Shown: in pieces, positions 22,832 to 32,979 of the stretch
How positions within the stretch are numbered: position 1 is the first letter of the stretch
Layout: every line of letters starts with the position of its first letter
NCBI RefSeq assembly: GCF_022921095.1
Contig: NZ_CP095053.1
Coordinates: 2,398,501-2,462,500 of the forward strand
Length of the DNA: 64,000 bases
Reading direction: 5' to 3'
From: Hymenobacter aerilatus
GTDB taxonomy: Bacteria > Bacteroidota > Bacteroidia > Cytophagales > Hymenobacteraceae
Program-made: the position numbers and the translations under genes
Notes under the pieces: generated by a model
The model's input: only the letters and a program-made list of their open reading frames with translations
Databases searched by the model: none
What the model was told of the DNA's origin: nothing

Positions 22832-24628
22832 TTACCGTAAGCTTGCGGGCAAATAGCTCAATAACTGCGCTTTCCAATCGCGCCAGCCGGAGCGGGCTAG
22901 CTTCCTACCCTGCCACTCGCTGATGGCCGTGGCCAGGCCCTGGGCCAGGGTGCGGTAGTGCGCCCGCTGGTAGTGACGCAGGTTGTTGGTGACGTCGGCG
23001 GGGGTATGGATGAAGTCGCGCACGTCGATGAGGTAGCAGTTCTCGGCTTCGGCCACAAACTCGGCCAGCACCTGGTTCATCTGCTGATGCCGGGCTTTGG
23101 CGCCAGTTTCGCTGGAACCGGGCACGTCTATTTCGGCCCCATTAAGAAAGAAAATCGGGACAGTGGCAGGCACTTGGGCACGCAGCCAGCGCAGGTTTTG
23201 CCGAAAATCAGCTGGTGTTTCCTGACCGATACATGTAAACTCCTGCTGAAATTGGCGCAGAAAGGTCTCATCCATCCCCTTGAATTTTCGGCGGGCATGT
23301 TTGGCAGCTTGGGTAACGGGGTCCTGCGCCGTTAAGTCGTAATACCCCCCAAAAGGCACCACTATTCCTGAGTTGTTTTCGCGGTACAGCTCTTGGGTAT
23401 AATCCATCAATGGGCTGTATATCAGCGCGTCGTACTTGCCATCCCACAACTTGGTATCGAAGGCTTCAGCCCCCAGGAAGGGTAGACGCGACAAGCGTTG
23501 CCGCTCTGATGCCGATAATTCCCTACCCTGGCGCAGTAGCTCCAAGTGCTCTACGTGCACGGGTATCTGGTTTTCATTCACGTAGTTGAATTCCTCGGTA
23601 ATTTCCAGCTGAAACGCTTGCAAGAACGGCGTGAGCTGGCCCAGGTCGCAGCCGCCTTTCAGCAGCACCCGCAGGCGCGCAGCGGTATTGCCAGGCGTAG
23701 CCGGAGCGGATTGCTCTTGGCTTGGCGTTACGATGGTAATCCAGTCGGGGCGGTCGGTTTGGTTGAGGTCGGTGGCTACCTCGCCTTGCACCTCCAGACG
23801 TAGAAAACCCAAATGAGCGTAAGTAAACTGCTCGACACCCAAATGCAGGATACGGCAGGAAAACACGAACTGTATCAGATGGTTACTATCCAGCCCCACC
23901 GCATATACCCCCACCAAGCCATAGTCGCCGAACTGGTCGCGCACACGCACGGTGCCCCAGCGCACGGCTGGGTTCTGAAAGCTGACGTGCAGCTCCTCTT
24001 TAGTGACGAGCTGCTTGGTGAAATTCAGTTGGTTGGAGCGGTTGATAAGTTCTTCTATGCGGTCCAGATCGGGCAGCACCGCCGCGCCTTCCCGAAACTC
24101 GATCTGCACCTGCGCGTCGCGCAAAAAGGCCAGATTGTCGTGGTAGGTGGCACGGGCCTGCTGCTGGCGCTCCAGCAGCTTGTACTGCTCCAGGCGCGAG
24201 AAGGTAGGGTCGGGCTTACCGGCGGCGCGAAGCTGGGGCGCCAGCTGAGGTAGGTCAATGGGGTCGGCTACTTGCAGGGTAGGGTTGTAGTAGAGTGCCT
24301 CGGCACGATTTACGGGGTTGTCGTCGAGGAACAGCGCATTGGGAGCCCGCAGCTGCATATCTTCCAGCAACTGCTTGATAATGGCGCCTTTGGGCTGCCA
24401 ACTCACCCGCAGAAATACAAACAGGTCGCGAATGCCCAGCTCCGTCAGCTTGGCTTCTACGGGGGCCAGATCGTTTTTGGAAACCACCGTGTGCACTAGG
24501 CCGCGGGCAGCCGTATCACGCACCAGCGCCAGGTTTTCCTCTACGGCTTCTACCGCGCCCTCCGAGAGCGTACCACGCCAAAACGTATCGTCCAAATCCC
24601 AGATAATGAGTTTAATAGGCTCCGGCAT
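22832..24628 (-). CDS. FkbH-like HAD-IIIC protein with C-terminal extension
   Basis: 598 aa from ATG 24628 (the track back to 24727 is an unlikely extension). HAD domain: IIWDLDDTFWRGTLSEG (Asp nucleophile and the DDT motif), SKND, and FLDDNPVNR. It is followed by the FkbH-type acyltransferase-like segment (about 190-330, LNFTKQLVTKEEL). FkbH proteins load glyceryl-phosphoryl units on carrier proteins or modify polysaccharides. The last ~250 residues are additional, with VLLKGGCDLGQL, FFLNGAEIDVP and a terminal RHYQRAHY; these may be a SGNH-like domain with Cys at the usual Ser position, which I regard as tentative. Convergent with the GT4 gene, 19 bp apart. Confidence 0.75.
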   Translation of the reverse strand: MPEPIKLIIWDLDDTFWRGTLSEGAVEAVEENLALVRDTAARGLVHTVVSKNDLAPVEAKLTELGIRDLFVFLRVSWQPKGAIIKQLLEDMQLRAPNALFLDDNPVNRAEALYYNPTLQVADPIDLPQLAPQLRAAGKPDPTFSRLEQYKLLERQQQARATYHDNLAFLRDAQVQIEFREGAAVLPDLDRIEELINRSNQLNFTKQLVTKEELHVSFQNPAVRWGTVRVRDQFGDYGLVGVYAVGLDSNHLIQFVFSCRILHLGVEQFTYAHLGFLRLEVQGEVATDLNQTDRPDWITIVTPSQEQSAPATPGNTAARLRVLLKGGCDLGQLTPFLQAFQLEITEEFNYVNENQIPVHVEHLELLRQGRELSASERQRLSRLPFLGAEAFDTKLWDGKYDALIYSPLMDYTQELYRENNSGIVVPFGGYYDLTAQDPVTQAAKHARRKFKGMDETFLRQFQQEFTCIGQETPADFRQNLRWLRAQVPATVPIFFLNGAEIDVPGSSETGAKARHQQMNQVLAEFVAEAENCYLIDVRDFIHTPADVTNNLRHYQRAHYRTLAQGLATAISEWQGRKLARSGWRDWKAQLLSYLPASLR

Positions 24629-24683
24629 AGCAGTCTTCGTTGTTCGTATTCGGTTTTCGGCGGTATAGGGCCTACCCTTGTAA

Positions 24684-25958
<1,275 letters not shown>

Positions 25959-25981
25959 AATGGTTGAACAGCTAAATTCGT

Positions 25982-26083
25982 CTGTCATCCTGAGCTTGCG
26001 AAGTACCTTCTCACGCTAGGCGGACTTCGTACCAACGACTCATTCACATGTGAGAAGGTACTTCGCTTCGCTCAGGATGACAG
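25982..26083. repeat. MITE/REP-like inverted repeat, copy 2
   Basis: 102 bp between pseB and pseC. Arms CTGTCATCCTGAGC ... GCTCAGGATGACAG with inner GAAGTACCTTCTCA / TGAGAAGGTACTTC. Closest to copy 5 (38322-38421). Confidence 0.85.
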
Positions 26084-26116
26084 GTTTGTAATCAACCACT
26101 TCTACCCTCACCCCCT

Positions 26117-27277
26117 ATGCCTACCCCTCCCATCCCCTACGGCCGCCAGCACATCACCGACGACGACATTCGGGCGGTGACGGAAACGCTGCGCTCCGAC
26201 TACCTCACGCAGGGGCCGAAGGTGGCGGAGTTTGAGCAGGCTTTTGCTGAGTATATCGGAGTGCGCTACGCCGTGGCCGTCAGCAACGGTACGGCAGCCC
26301 TGCACCTGGCGGCGCTGGCGCTGGGCGTGCAGCCCGGCCAGCGCGTGATTACCACGCCCATTACGTTTGCCGCCTCAGCTAACTGTGTGCGCTACTGCGG
26401 GGGCGAAGTGTATTTTGCCGACATCGACCCGGCAACGGCGCTGATTGACCTTGCTGCCGTGCGTCGGCTACTCGAAGCCCACCCAAAAGGCCATTTTCAC
26501 GGCTTGATTCCGGTGGATTTTGCGGGCCTGGCCGTGAATCTGGAGCAAGCACGCCAACTCTGCGACGAGTTTGGGCTGTGGCTGCTGGAGGATGCAGCGC
26601 ACTCGCCGGGTGGGTTCTTCGTGGATAGCCAGGGTAGGGAACAGCGCTGCGGCAACGGCCAGTTTGCCGATCTGGCCATCTTCTCGTTTCACCCTGTCAA
26701 GCACATTGCCATGGGCGAGGGCGGCCTCATCACCACCAACGACAAGGCGCTCTACGACCAACTCTTGCTGTTGCGCACCCACGGCATCACCAAAGACGCC
26801 GACCTATTGGAGCAGAACGACGGCGGCTGGTACTACGAGATGCAGACGCTGGGTTTTAACTACCGCCTACCCGACATGCTGGCCACCTTAGGCCTCAGTC
26901 AGCTCCACCGCGCCGATGCTGGCCTGGCCCGCCGCCGGGCACTGGCCGCGCAGTACGATGCCGCATTCAGCCAGACAGCAGGCGTGCAAACGGTGGCGCC
27001 CGGCCGCACTGGCCACGCCTACCACCTGTATATTATTGAGGTAGAAGATCGTAAGGGCTTATACGACTACCTGCGCGAGCGGCAGATTTTTGCGCAAGTA
27101 CACTACATTCCGGTGCATCTGATGCCCTACTACCGCGCCCTGGGCTGGCAGCCTGGCGACTTCCCCCACGCCGAGGCCTACTACGCGCACTGCCTCAGCC
27201 TGCCCATGTTCCCTACCCTCACCGACGAGCAGCAGCAGTATGTAATAGACTGCGTGCGAACCTTTGTAGCAGGGTAG
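26117..27277 (+). CDS. pseC: UDP-4-amino-4,6-dideoxy-N-acetyl-L-altrosamine aminotransferase
   Basis: 386 aa from ATG 26117. DegT/DnrJ family PLP enzyme, second step of pseudaminic acid synthesis (uses glutamate to aminate C4). The PLP lysine is Lys195 in SFHPVKHIAMGEGG; NGTAALHLAALALG and LLEDAAHSPGG are the cofactor-site blocks. The first residues PYGRQHITDDDIRAV are typical of PseC. The next gene begins 26 bp downstream. Confidence 0.93.
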   Translation: MPTPPIPYGRQHITDDDIRAVTETLRSDYLTQGPKVAEFEQAFAEYIGVRYAVAVSNGTAALHLAALALGVQPGQRVITTPITFAASANCVRYCGGEVYFADIDPATALIDLAAVRRLLEAHPKGHFHGLIPVDFAGLAVNLEQARQLCDEFGLWLLEDAAHSPGGFFVDSQGREQRCGNGQFADLAIFSFHPVKHIAMGEGGLITTNDKALYDQLLLLRTHGITKDADLLEQNDGGWYYEMQTLGFNYRLPDMLATLGLSQLHRADAGLARRRALAAQYDAAFSQTAGVQTVAPGRTGHAYHLYIIEVEDRKGLYDYLRERQIFAQVHYIPVHLMPYYRALGWQPGDFPHAEAYYAHCLSLPMFPTLTDEQQQYVIDCVRTFVAG

Positions 27278-27303
27278 TTTTATAGAAACGATGTTTTTGG
27301 CCT

Positions 27304-28041
27304 ATGACTCTCGCACCTCCCAACATCGGTATCATCTCCCAGGCCCGCATGACCAGCACGCGCCTACCCGGCAAAGTGCTGCTCCCCGTTGCGGGGCAGC
27401 CGCTGCTACACTACCATGTGCAGCGCCTGCGCCAGAGCGAGCTACCGCTGTATCTGGCCACCACCACTAATTGGGAGGATGACCGGCTGGCGGATTTTGC
27501 GGCGGCCCACAACATACCCTGCACCCGCGGCGACGAGCACGACGTGCTGGGCCGCTACCACCAGTGCGCGCAGGAGCACGGCCTCGACGTGATTGTGCGC
27601 GTCACCTCCGATTGCCCCCTCATCGACGGGCCGCTACTGGCCTCGTGCGTGCGCGAGTACGTTCGCTTGGCCAATCCCTACCTCTACCTTTCCAACGTGC
27701 TGCGCCGCACCTATCCGCGGGGGTTCGATTTCGAAATCTTTTCGCGCCAATTATTGGAGGAGGCCTACCAACGCGCCACCCTACCCAGCGACCGGGAACA
27801 CGTGACGCCCTACATTCACCAGAACCGCTCGGGGCAGGTGCACTTCCGCCACTCCAGCCGCGTACCCGACCGCAGCCACTACCGCCTCACCGTGGATACG
27901 ACTGAGGATTTTGAGCTGGTAAAAACGCTAATTGAACAGCACAGCGCCGACCAGCTCGACGCAGATGCATTAATTCAGCTGCTGGATGAGCACCCCGAGC
28001 TGGTGAATATAAACGCGCACGTGGAGCAGAAGAAAGTGTAA
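27304..28041 (+). CDS. pseF: SpsF/PseF-type cytidylyltransferase
   Basis: 245 aa. Nucleotidyltransferase fold: GIISQARMTSTRLPGKVL at the N-terminus is the CTP-binding loop of the SpsF-like group, and VTSDCPLIDG is the metal-site block. In this operon it is expected to make CMP-pseudaminic acid (last pathway step). Some pathways use a NeuA-like PseF instead, so the symbol rests on context. Lies 26 bp after pseC and ends before repeat copy 3. Confidence 0.75.
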   Translation: MTLAPPNIGIISQARMTSTRLPGKVLLPVAGQPLLHYHVQRLRQSELPLYLATTTNWEDDRLADFAAAHNIPCTRGDEHDVLGRYHQCAQEHGLDVIVRVTSDCPLIDGPLLASCVREYVRLANPYLYLSNVLRRTYPRGFDFEIFSRQLLEEAYQRATLPSDREHVTPYIHQNRSGQVHFRHSSRVPDRSHYRLTVDTTEDFELVKTLIEQHSADQLDADALIQLLDEHPELVNINAHVEQKKV

Positions 28042-28057
28042 TGAACTACTGCTAGAC

Positions 28058-28167
28058 CGTCATGCTGAGCGCAGTCGAAGCATCTCACGTGCTAATGCTG
28101 GATAGTAATTCTGGGGCATTAAATTACCGGGAGTACACGAGATGCTTCGACTGCGCTCAGCATGACG
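28058..28167. repeat. MITE/REP-like inverted repeat, copy 3
   Basis: 110 bp between pseF and pseGH. Arms CGTCATGCTGAGCGCAGTCG and CGACTGCGCTCAGCATGACG are perfect inverted repeats, extended by AAGCATCTC / GAGATGCTT. Closest to copy 4. Confidence 0.9.
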
Positions 28168-28215
28168 TTCAACCCCAACCCAATTCACAATTTTTAATTC
28201 TTAATTTTTAATTAT

Positions 28216-29694
28216 TTGAACCCTCGTCTGCTACTTCGTGCCGATGGCAATCCGCGCATTGGCCTGGGCCATGTGATGCGCTTACTGGCCTTAGCCGAAA
28301 TCCTACGTGACCGGTTCAAGAGCGTATTTGTGATACAGGAGCCTGACGCGGCTGTGCGCGACCTGCTGCTGACCACATGCGACGAGGTAATGGAGATGCC
28401 CCCCATGCCCGCCGGCGGCGAACCGGCCTGGCTGCGCCAACATGCCCTGCGCCCCACCGATGTGCTGGTGCTTGATGGTTATGATTTCGAGCTGACTTAC
28501 CAGCAGGCTGTGCGCCCGGCTGTGCACCGGCTGGTGTGCCTAGATGATCTGCACGCGTTTCCTTCCCTAGCCGACCTAGTGCTGAACCCGGCTGGAGGTG
28601 TCACCAAAGCTGATTACGAGCTGCGCCAGCCCGGCGCCCGTCTGCTGGCCGGCCCGGCCTACGCGCCGCTGCGCACTGCGTTTCGGGATGCCGCCGCCTT
28701 ACCTCCCACAACGGCCGATACCGGCACGGTACTGCTTTGCCTAGGCGGCGCCGACCCTACTCACCAAACCCAGCGCGCCGCCACGCGACTGCTATTGTTA
28801 CCCACCGTACGCCAGGTGCACGTGGTAGTGGGCAGCGCCTACGACCAGTGGGAAAGCCTGCAACAGTGGGCCGATGACCAACCCCGCCTGTTGCTGCACC
28901 GCAACCTGCCCGCCCCCGCACTGCGCGACCTGATGCGGCAGTGCGGCACGGCGGTTTGCTCGCCCAGCACCATCAGCTACGAGTATTGCGCAGCTGGCGG
29001 TGGCCTATTGTTTTTGCTGCCTACCGCCACTAATCAGCACGACCTCGACCGGTACCTGCGCGGCGCGGGTCTGGCCCTCCCTTACCTCAGCGTGGGCAAC
29101 GTCCTCACCTCGCCCGAAGCCGAACGCATTGCCGAGCAGCTGCGCGAGGCCCAGCACCAGCACTTCGATGGTTTGGCCCCCCAACGGTTGCGACAGGAGT
29201 TTGCGGCCTTGCTGCTCCCTACCCTGCCGCTCCGCCTGCGCCCCGTAGTAGCCTCCGACTCCGACCAACTCCTGGCCTGGGCCAACGAGCCGGCCGTGCG
29301 GCAGTATTCCTTCATCCCTACCCCCATCGAGCGTGCCGACCATGAACGGTGGTTTGCCAACCGCCTCCACGACAAAGACTCGCTGCTGCTGCTGGCCGAG
29401 GACGAAACCACCCACGAGCCGGCCGGCCTGATCCGGTTTATGGTAGACGAGAGTACAGCGCTACTGAGCTATTTGCTGGCGGCAACGCACCGCGGCCGGG
29501 GGCTGGCGGCGGGGTTGCTGGTGGCCGGCGTGCGGGCCTTGCAGCAACAGTTTCCGGAGGTACGGCGGGTAGAAGGGCAGGTGCTGGCTGCCAATGTGGC
29601 CTCCGTGCGGGCGTTTGAGCGGGCGGGATTTGTACAGCAAACTGCTACGAATACTTCAGCTGAAAATTATACTTTTATCTGGCATATATCTTGA
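28216..29694 (+). CDS. Fused PseG hydrolase and PseH-like N-acetyltransferase
   Basis: 492 aa; TTG start at 28216 (MNPRLLLRADGNPRIGLGHVMR). Residues 1 to about 330 match PseG, which removes UDP from the 6-deoxy-altropyranose intermediate: the GLGHVMR nucleotide-binding loop, VLDGYDF, CLGGADP and SPSTISYEYCAAGG. Residues about 335-492 are a GNAT acetyltransferase (LRLRPVVASDSDQLLAWAN, then THRGRGLAAGLL and ANVASVRAFERAGF), fitting PseH, which acetylates the 4-amino group. The two are usually separate proteins. Combining consecutive steps in one chain would let the intermediate pass directly. Confidence 0.88.
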   Translation: MNPRLLLRADGNPRIGLGHVMRLLALAEILRDRFKSVFVIQEPDAAVRDLLLTTCDEVMEMPPMPAGGEPAWLRQHALRPTDVLVLDGYDFELTYQQAVRPAVHRLVCLDDLHAFPSLADLVLNPAGGVTKADYELRQPGARLLAGPAYAPLRTAFRDAAALPPTTADTGTVLLCLGGADPTHQTQRAATRLLLLPTVRQVHVVVGSAYDQWESLQQWADDQPRLLLHRNLPAPALRDLMRQCGTAVCSPSTISYEYCAAGGGLLFLLPTATNQHDLDRYLRGAGLALPYLSVGNVLTSPEAERIAEQLREAQHQHFDGLAPQRLRQEFAALLLPTLPLRLRPVVASDSDQLLAWANEPAVRQYSFIPTPIERADHERWFANRLHDKDSLLLLAEDETTHEPAGLIRFMVDESTALLSYLLAATHRGRGLAAGLLVAGVRALQQQFPEVRRVEGQVLAANVASVRAFERAGFVQQTATNTSAENYTFIWHIS

Positions 29695-29731
29695 ATCCAA
29701 TTTATTATTTCATTTTACGCTAGCATCTAAC

Positions 29732-30409
29732 GTGATTATTTCTACTGTACTAGATAATTCTGATCGGGCTAAACAGGCCATCATGTTACTGTGGGCTACT
29801 GCTTTTCTACTTGCTTTCTTCACGTTACTCAGCCTGCTGGTTCCGGCAGATGCGGAGGACGGCCTACTAGATGTAGTTCAAGGTATCGTGGCTCTCGTTC
29901 TACTGGGACTTTCAATTATAACAGCCGTTTATTTCATTCGCTGGTTTCGCAGAGCATATGCTAATTTAAAAAGGGCTGGGCGCCGCATACAACATGATGA
30001 TGGGTGGGCTGCAGGGGCGTGGTTTGTTCCATTCCTAAATCTATTTCGCCCCTATTCTATAATGAAGGAAGTATGGGATGGCACCTTTCAGTTGGCTTAC
30101 GCTCAACAACCGTCCCACCCACTACTACGCTGGTGGTGGATAATTTTTGTACTTACCAGCACTCTAGGACGAGTCGCCAGCTCCTCATCGCGTCACGCTG
30201 AAACTGCGCAACAGCTTGAGACAGCAGCTATGTATGATGCTGTTCACACCGTCTTTATCATCGTATTCATCGCACTTACGATTGCCTGCATCAAACGCAT
30301 TGCGGTAGCCGAAGATCAGCTCCTGCTGCGCCAGCACGTAGACGCCATCGGCGGGCCGGCGCCTGAACCAACGAGCTACTACCCCGACGAGGAAACGCTG
30401 GCTTACTAA
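29732..30409 (+). CDS. DUF4328-type membrane protein
   Basis: 225 aa, GTG start at 29732 (the frame from 29594 overlaps the previous gene in another frame). About four membrane segments (AIMLLWATAFLLAFFTLLSL, GIVALVLLGLSIITAVYFIR, then WWWIIFVLTSTLG and VFIIVFIALTIACI). The block DDGWAAGAWFVPFLNLFRPYSIM is the hallmark of DUF4328 proteins. Function unknown. It lies between pseGH and pseI on the same strand, without obvious link to sugar chemistry; its codon use is more AT-rich than its neighbours. Confidence 0.75.
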   Translation: MIISTVLDNSDRAKQAIMLLWATAFLLAFFTLLSLLVPADAEDGLLDVVQGIVALVLLGLSIITAVYFIRWFRRAYANLKRAGRRIQHDDGWAAGAWFVPFLNLFRPYSIMKEVWDGTFQLAYAQQPSHPLLRWWWIIFVLTSTLGRVASSSSRHAETAQQLETAAMYDAVHTVFIIVFIALTIACIKRIAVAEDQLLLRQHVDAIGGPAPEPTSYYPDEETLAY

Positions 30410-30454
30410 CGCCCGTGGTGCGGCCGATTCGGGCGGGCTTCGTTACTTTGTAGT

Positions 30455-31498
30455 ATGCCTACCATCACCCTCGGTGGCCGCGCCATCGGCCCCGACCACC
30501 CGCCGTTTATCATTGCCGAACTCAGCGGCAACCACAACCAGAGCCTGGAGCGCGGCCTGGCTATTGTAGACGCCGTGGCCGCGGCCGGCGCGCACGCCAT
30601 CAAGCTGCAAACCTATACCGCCGATACCATGACGCTACCCGGCGCCTACCGCATCGACGACCCCAACTCCCTGTGGTACGGCCGCGAACTGCATGAGCTG
30701 TACCAGGAGGCATACACGCCCTGGGACTGGCACCAGCCGCTATTTGAGCGCGCTAAACAGCACGGCATGCTGGCGTTCAGCTCGCCGTTTGACGAGTCAG
30801 CCGTAGATTTTCTGGAAACGCTCGATGTGCCGGCCTACAAAATTGCTTCCTTCGAGAATATCGACTGGCCCTTACTGCGCCGCGTGGCGGCCACCGGCAA
30901 GCCCGTGATTATGAGCACCGGCGCCAGCACCCTGGCCGAAGTAGCCGAAGCCGAGCAGGTGCTCCGCGCCGCCGGCTGCCGGGAGCTAGTACTGCTGAAG
31001 TGCACCAGCACCTATCCCGCCACGCCCCTCAACACCAATCTGCGCACCATCCCGCACCTGGCGCAGCTGTTCCCGGCCTCGCCCATCGGCCTTTCTGACC
31101 ATACGGCCGGGGTAGGCGCGGCCGTGGCGGCTGTAGCGCTAGGTGCCTGCGTAGTAGAAAAGCACGTGACCCTGCGCCGCGCCGATGGCGGGGTAGACTC
31201 CGCCTTTTCGCTGGAGCCGGAAGAGGTAGCCACGCTGGTGACGGAAACCGAGCGGGCCTGGCAGGCGCTGGGGCAAATACAATACGGCGTGCAACGCGCC
31301 GAGGAAAAATCACGCCTCTACAAACGCTCCCTCTACGTAGCCCAGGACATTGCCGCTGGCGAGGTCTTCACCCCCGATAACCTGCGCGTGGTGCGCCCCG
31401 GCCTAGGCCTACCCCCCCGTTACTACGACCAACTTTTGGGCAAGCCCGCCCGGCAAAACTTAGCCGCCGGCACCGCCCTCACGTGGGAGATGCTGTAA
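30455..31498 (+). CDS. pseI: Pseudaminic acid synthase
   Basis: 347 aa from ATG 30455. Condenses the deoxy-hexose with phosphoenolpyruvate to give pseudaminic acid. NeuB-type TIM barrel: IIAELSGNHNQSLERGL at the N-terminus, KLQTYTADTMT, FSSPFDESAVDFLE, SDHTAG, and EKHVTLRRADGGVDSAFS (metal and PEP site), then a C-terminal antifreeze-like SAF domain (about 290-347). The phrase YTADTMT and LYQEAYTPWDWH favour Pse over sialic acid synthase. Confidence 0.93.
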   Translation: MPTITLGGRAIGPDHPPFIIAELSGNHNQSLERGLAIVDAVAAAGAHAIKLQTYTADTMTLPGAYRIDDPNSLWYGRELHELYQEAYTPWDWHQPLFERAKQHGMLAFSSPFDESAVDFLETLDVPAYKIASFENIDWPLLRRVAATGKPVIMSTGASTLAEVAEAEQVLRAAGCRELVLLKCTSTYPATPLNTNLRTIPHLAQLFPASPIGLSDHTAGVGAAVAAVALGACVVEKHVTLRRADGGVDSAFSLEPEEVATLVTETERAWQALGQIQYGVQRAEEKSRLYKRSLYVAQDIAAGEVFTPDNLRVVRPGLGLPPRYYDQLLGKPARQNLAAGTALTWEML

Positions 31499-31543
31499 GG
31501 CCATCCTTTCGACAGCAGATAGAAATCTCGCGTGTTTATTGCC

Positions 31544-31642
31544 TGTCATGCTGAGCGCAGCCGAAGCATCTCGCCCGTGAGTAATCCCTACCGATTGGGG
31601 GTACCGCTGCACGCGAGATGCTTCGACAAGCTCAGCATGACG
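31544..31642. repeat. MITE/REP-like inverted repeat, copy 4
   Basis: About 99 bp after pseI. Left arm TGTCATGCTGAGCGCAGCCG, right arm CGACAAGCTCAGCATGACG, with inner AAGCATCTCG / CGAGATGCTT. Same subgroup as copy 3. Confidence 0.85.
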
Positions 31643-31671
31643 GTCTTATTTTGTGTTTCAGTCTACTTCTG

Positions 31672-32979
31672 ATGCCCTCCCCTACCCTTCGCCTGCGCGA
31701 CATCCTGCAACTGCGATTTTCGCCGCTGTTTGCCGGCTTGCCAGCGCGCACGTTAGAAGGTATTTCGCCGCATAGTCCGTGGAAGCGGCTGGCGAAAGTG
31801 GCTGGCTACGCGGCTGTGCGGCTGGTAGGCAACGTGTTCCGACCCATTCGCAACGCGGAAGATTTACATGGCAAGGTGTGGCTGTATGTGGTAAGTCAGA
31901 ACAACTACGAAGCCCTGCATTTTTTGCGTGAATCTTTATCTGACACAGTGCTCGTGGCCGGGCAAAGCAAGCAGATTGGCCGCTACAACCAACAGGTAAA
32001 CCGGCTTTCGTTGCGGCGAAAGCTGCTCTACTACGGGCAGTTCCCAGTGGCGCTGCTTGGCTTATGGAAAACGGAAGGCCGGCTGGCGTGGCGGTTTTTC
32101 GACTTGGTTTTCAATGCTATTGGCTATTACGAGGTGTACCGCCGGGCGCTACGTCACTACCGCCCCCGCGCCGTAATATTTGCCAACGACCACAACGACG
32201 ACGCCCGCGCTCTGCTGCTGGCCTGCCGCGCCGAGGGCGTCCCCACGGCCTACGTGCAGCACGCCAGCGTGAGCACCAGCTTTCCACCCCTCGGCTTTGA
32301 TTTGAGCCTCCTTGAAGGTCAGGACGCGCTGGACAAATACCGCCAGTGCGGCCCCGTGTGGGGCCGAGTAGACCTGGTGGGCATGCCAAAAGCCGATGCG
32401 TTTCTTGCTCAAAAAAATCAGCAGCCTACCGTGCAATGCGTGGGCATCGCCATCAACCTGCTCGACGAAACGCCTGCCGTATTTGAGGCGGTAACGTATT
32501 TGCTGCGCGAGTTTCCTGCCCTTCGCTTCACCTTTCGCCCCCACCCCGGCGACCAGCGCGACTTCACTTCGTTGCGGCAGCAACACCCTACCCTGCGCGT
32601 TTCAGATGCCCGCCAGGAAAGCGTTTTCGAGTTTTTGCAGCAGCAAGATGCCCTGGTAGCCGCCGACACCTCTACCCACTTGGAGGCTATCCTGCTCAAC
32701 GTAGCCAGTATCTACTACCGCTTCGGTACCCACGCCGGCACCGACGATTACTATGGCTACGTAGCGCACGGCCTAGTGCCCCGTGCCCATTCGTTGCCCG
32801 AGCTGGGGGCGTTGCTGCGTACCTATCAGCAACACAAGCCGCTAGACTTATACCAACGTGCGGCCTACTACAACGCTACCCTCGGCACCCCCGACGAAGG
32901 CCACAGTCAGCAACGCGCCGTGCGCTTGTTGCGGGAGTGGTTGGGTGATTATCCTTCCGCGCTGCGCTCGGAAGGATAA
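31672..32979 (+). CDS. Probable GT-B surface-glycan transferase
   Basis: 435 aa from ATG 31672; the frame from 31618 runs into the repeat and is rejected. The pattern FANDHNDDARALLLACRAEGVPTAYVQHASV, FRPHPGD and VAADTSTHLEAILLNV is like CDP-glycerol transferase, Kdo or capsule-type GT-B enzymes (the HP and D-S-T-H blocks around the donor site). It follows the Pse genes, so it may attach Pse or another residue to a surface glycan. The exact substrate is not visible. Confidence 0.6.
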   Translation: MPSPTLRLRDILQLRFSPLFAGLPARTLEGISPHSPWKRLAKVAGYAAVRLVGNVFRPIRNAEDLHGKVWLYVVSQNNYEALHFLRESLSDTVLVAGQSKQIGRYNQQVNRLSLRRKLLYYGQFPVALLGLWKTEGRLAWRFFDLVFNAIGYYEVYRRALRHYRPRAVIFANDHNDDARALLLACRAEGVPTAYVQHASVSTSFPPLGFDLSLLEGQDALDKYRQCGPVWGRVDLVGMPKADAFLAQKNQQPTVQCVGIAINLLDETPAVFEAVTYLLREFPALRFTFRPHPGDQRDFTSLRQQHPTLRVSDARQESVFEFLQQQDALVAADTSTHLEAILLNVASIYYRFGTHAGTDDYYGYVAHGLVPRAHSLPELGALLRTYQQHKPLDLYQRAAYYNATLGTPDEGHSQQRAVRLLREWLGDYPSALRSEG

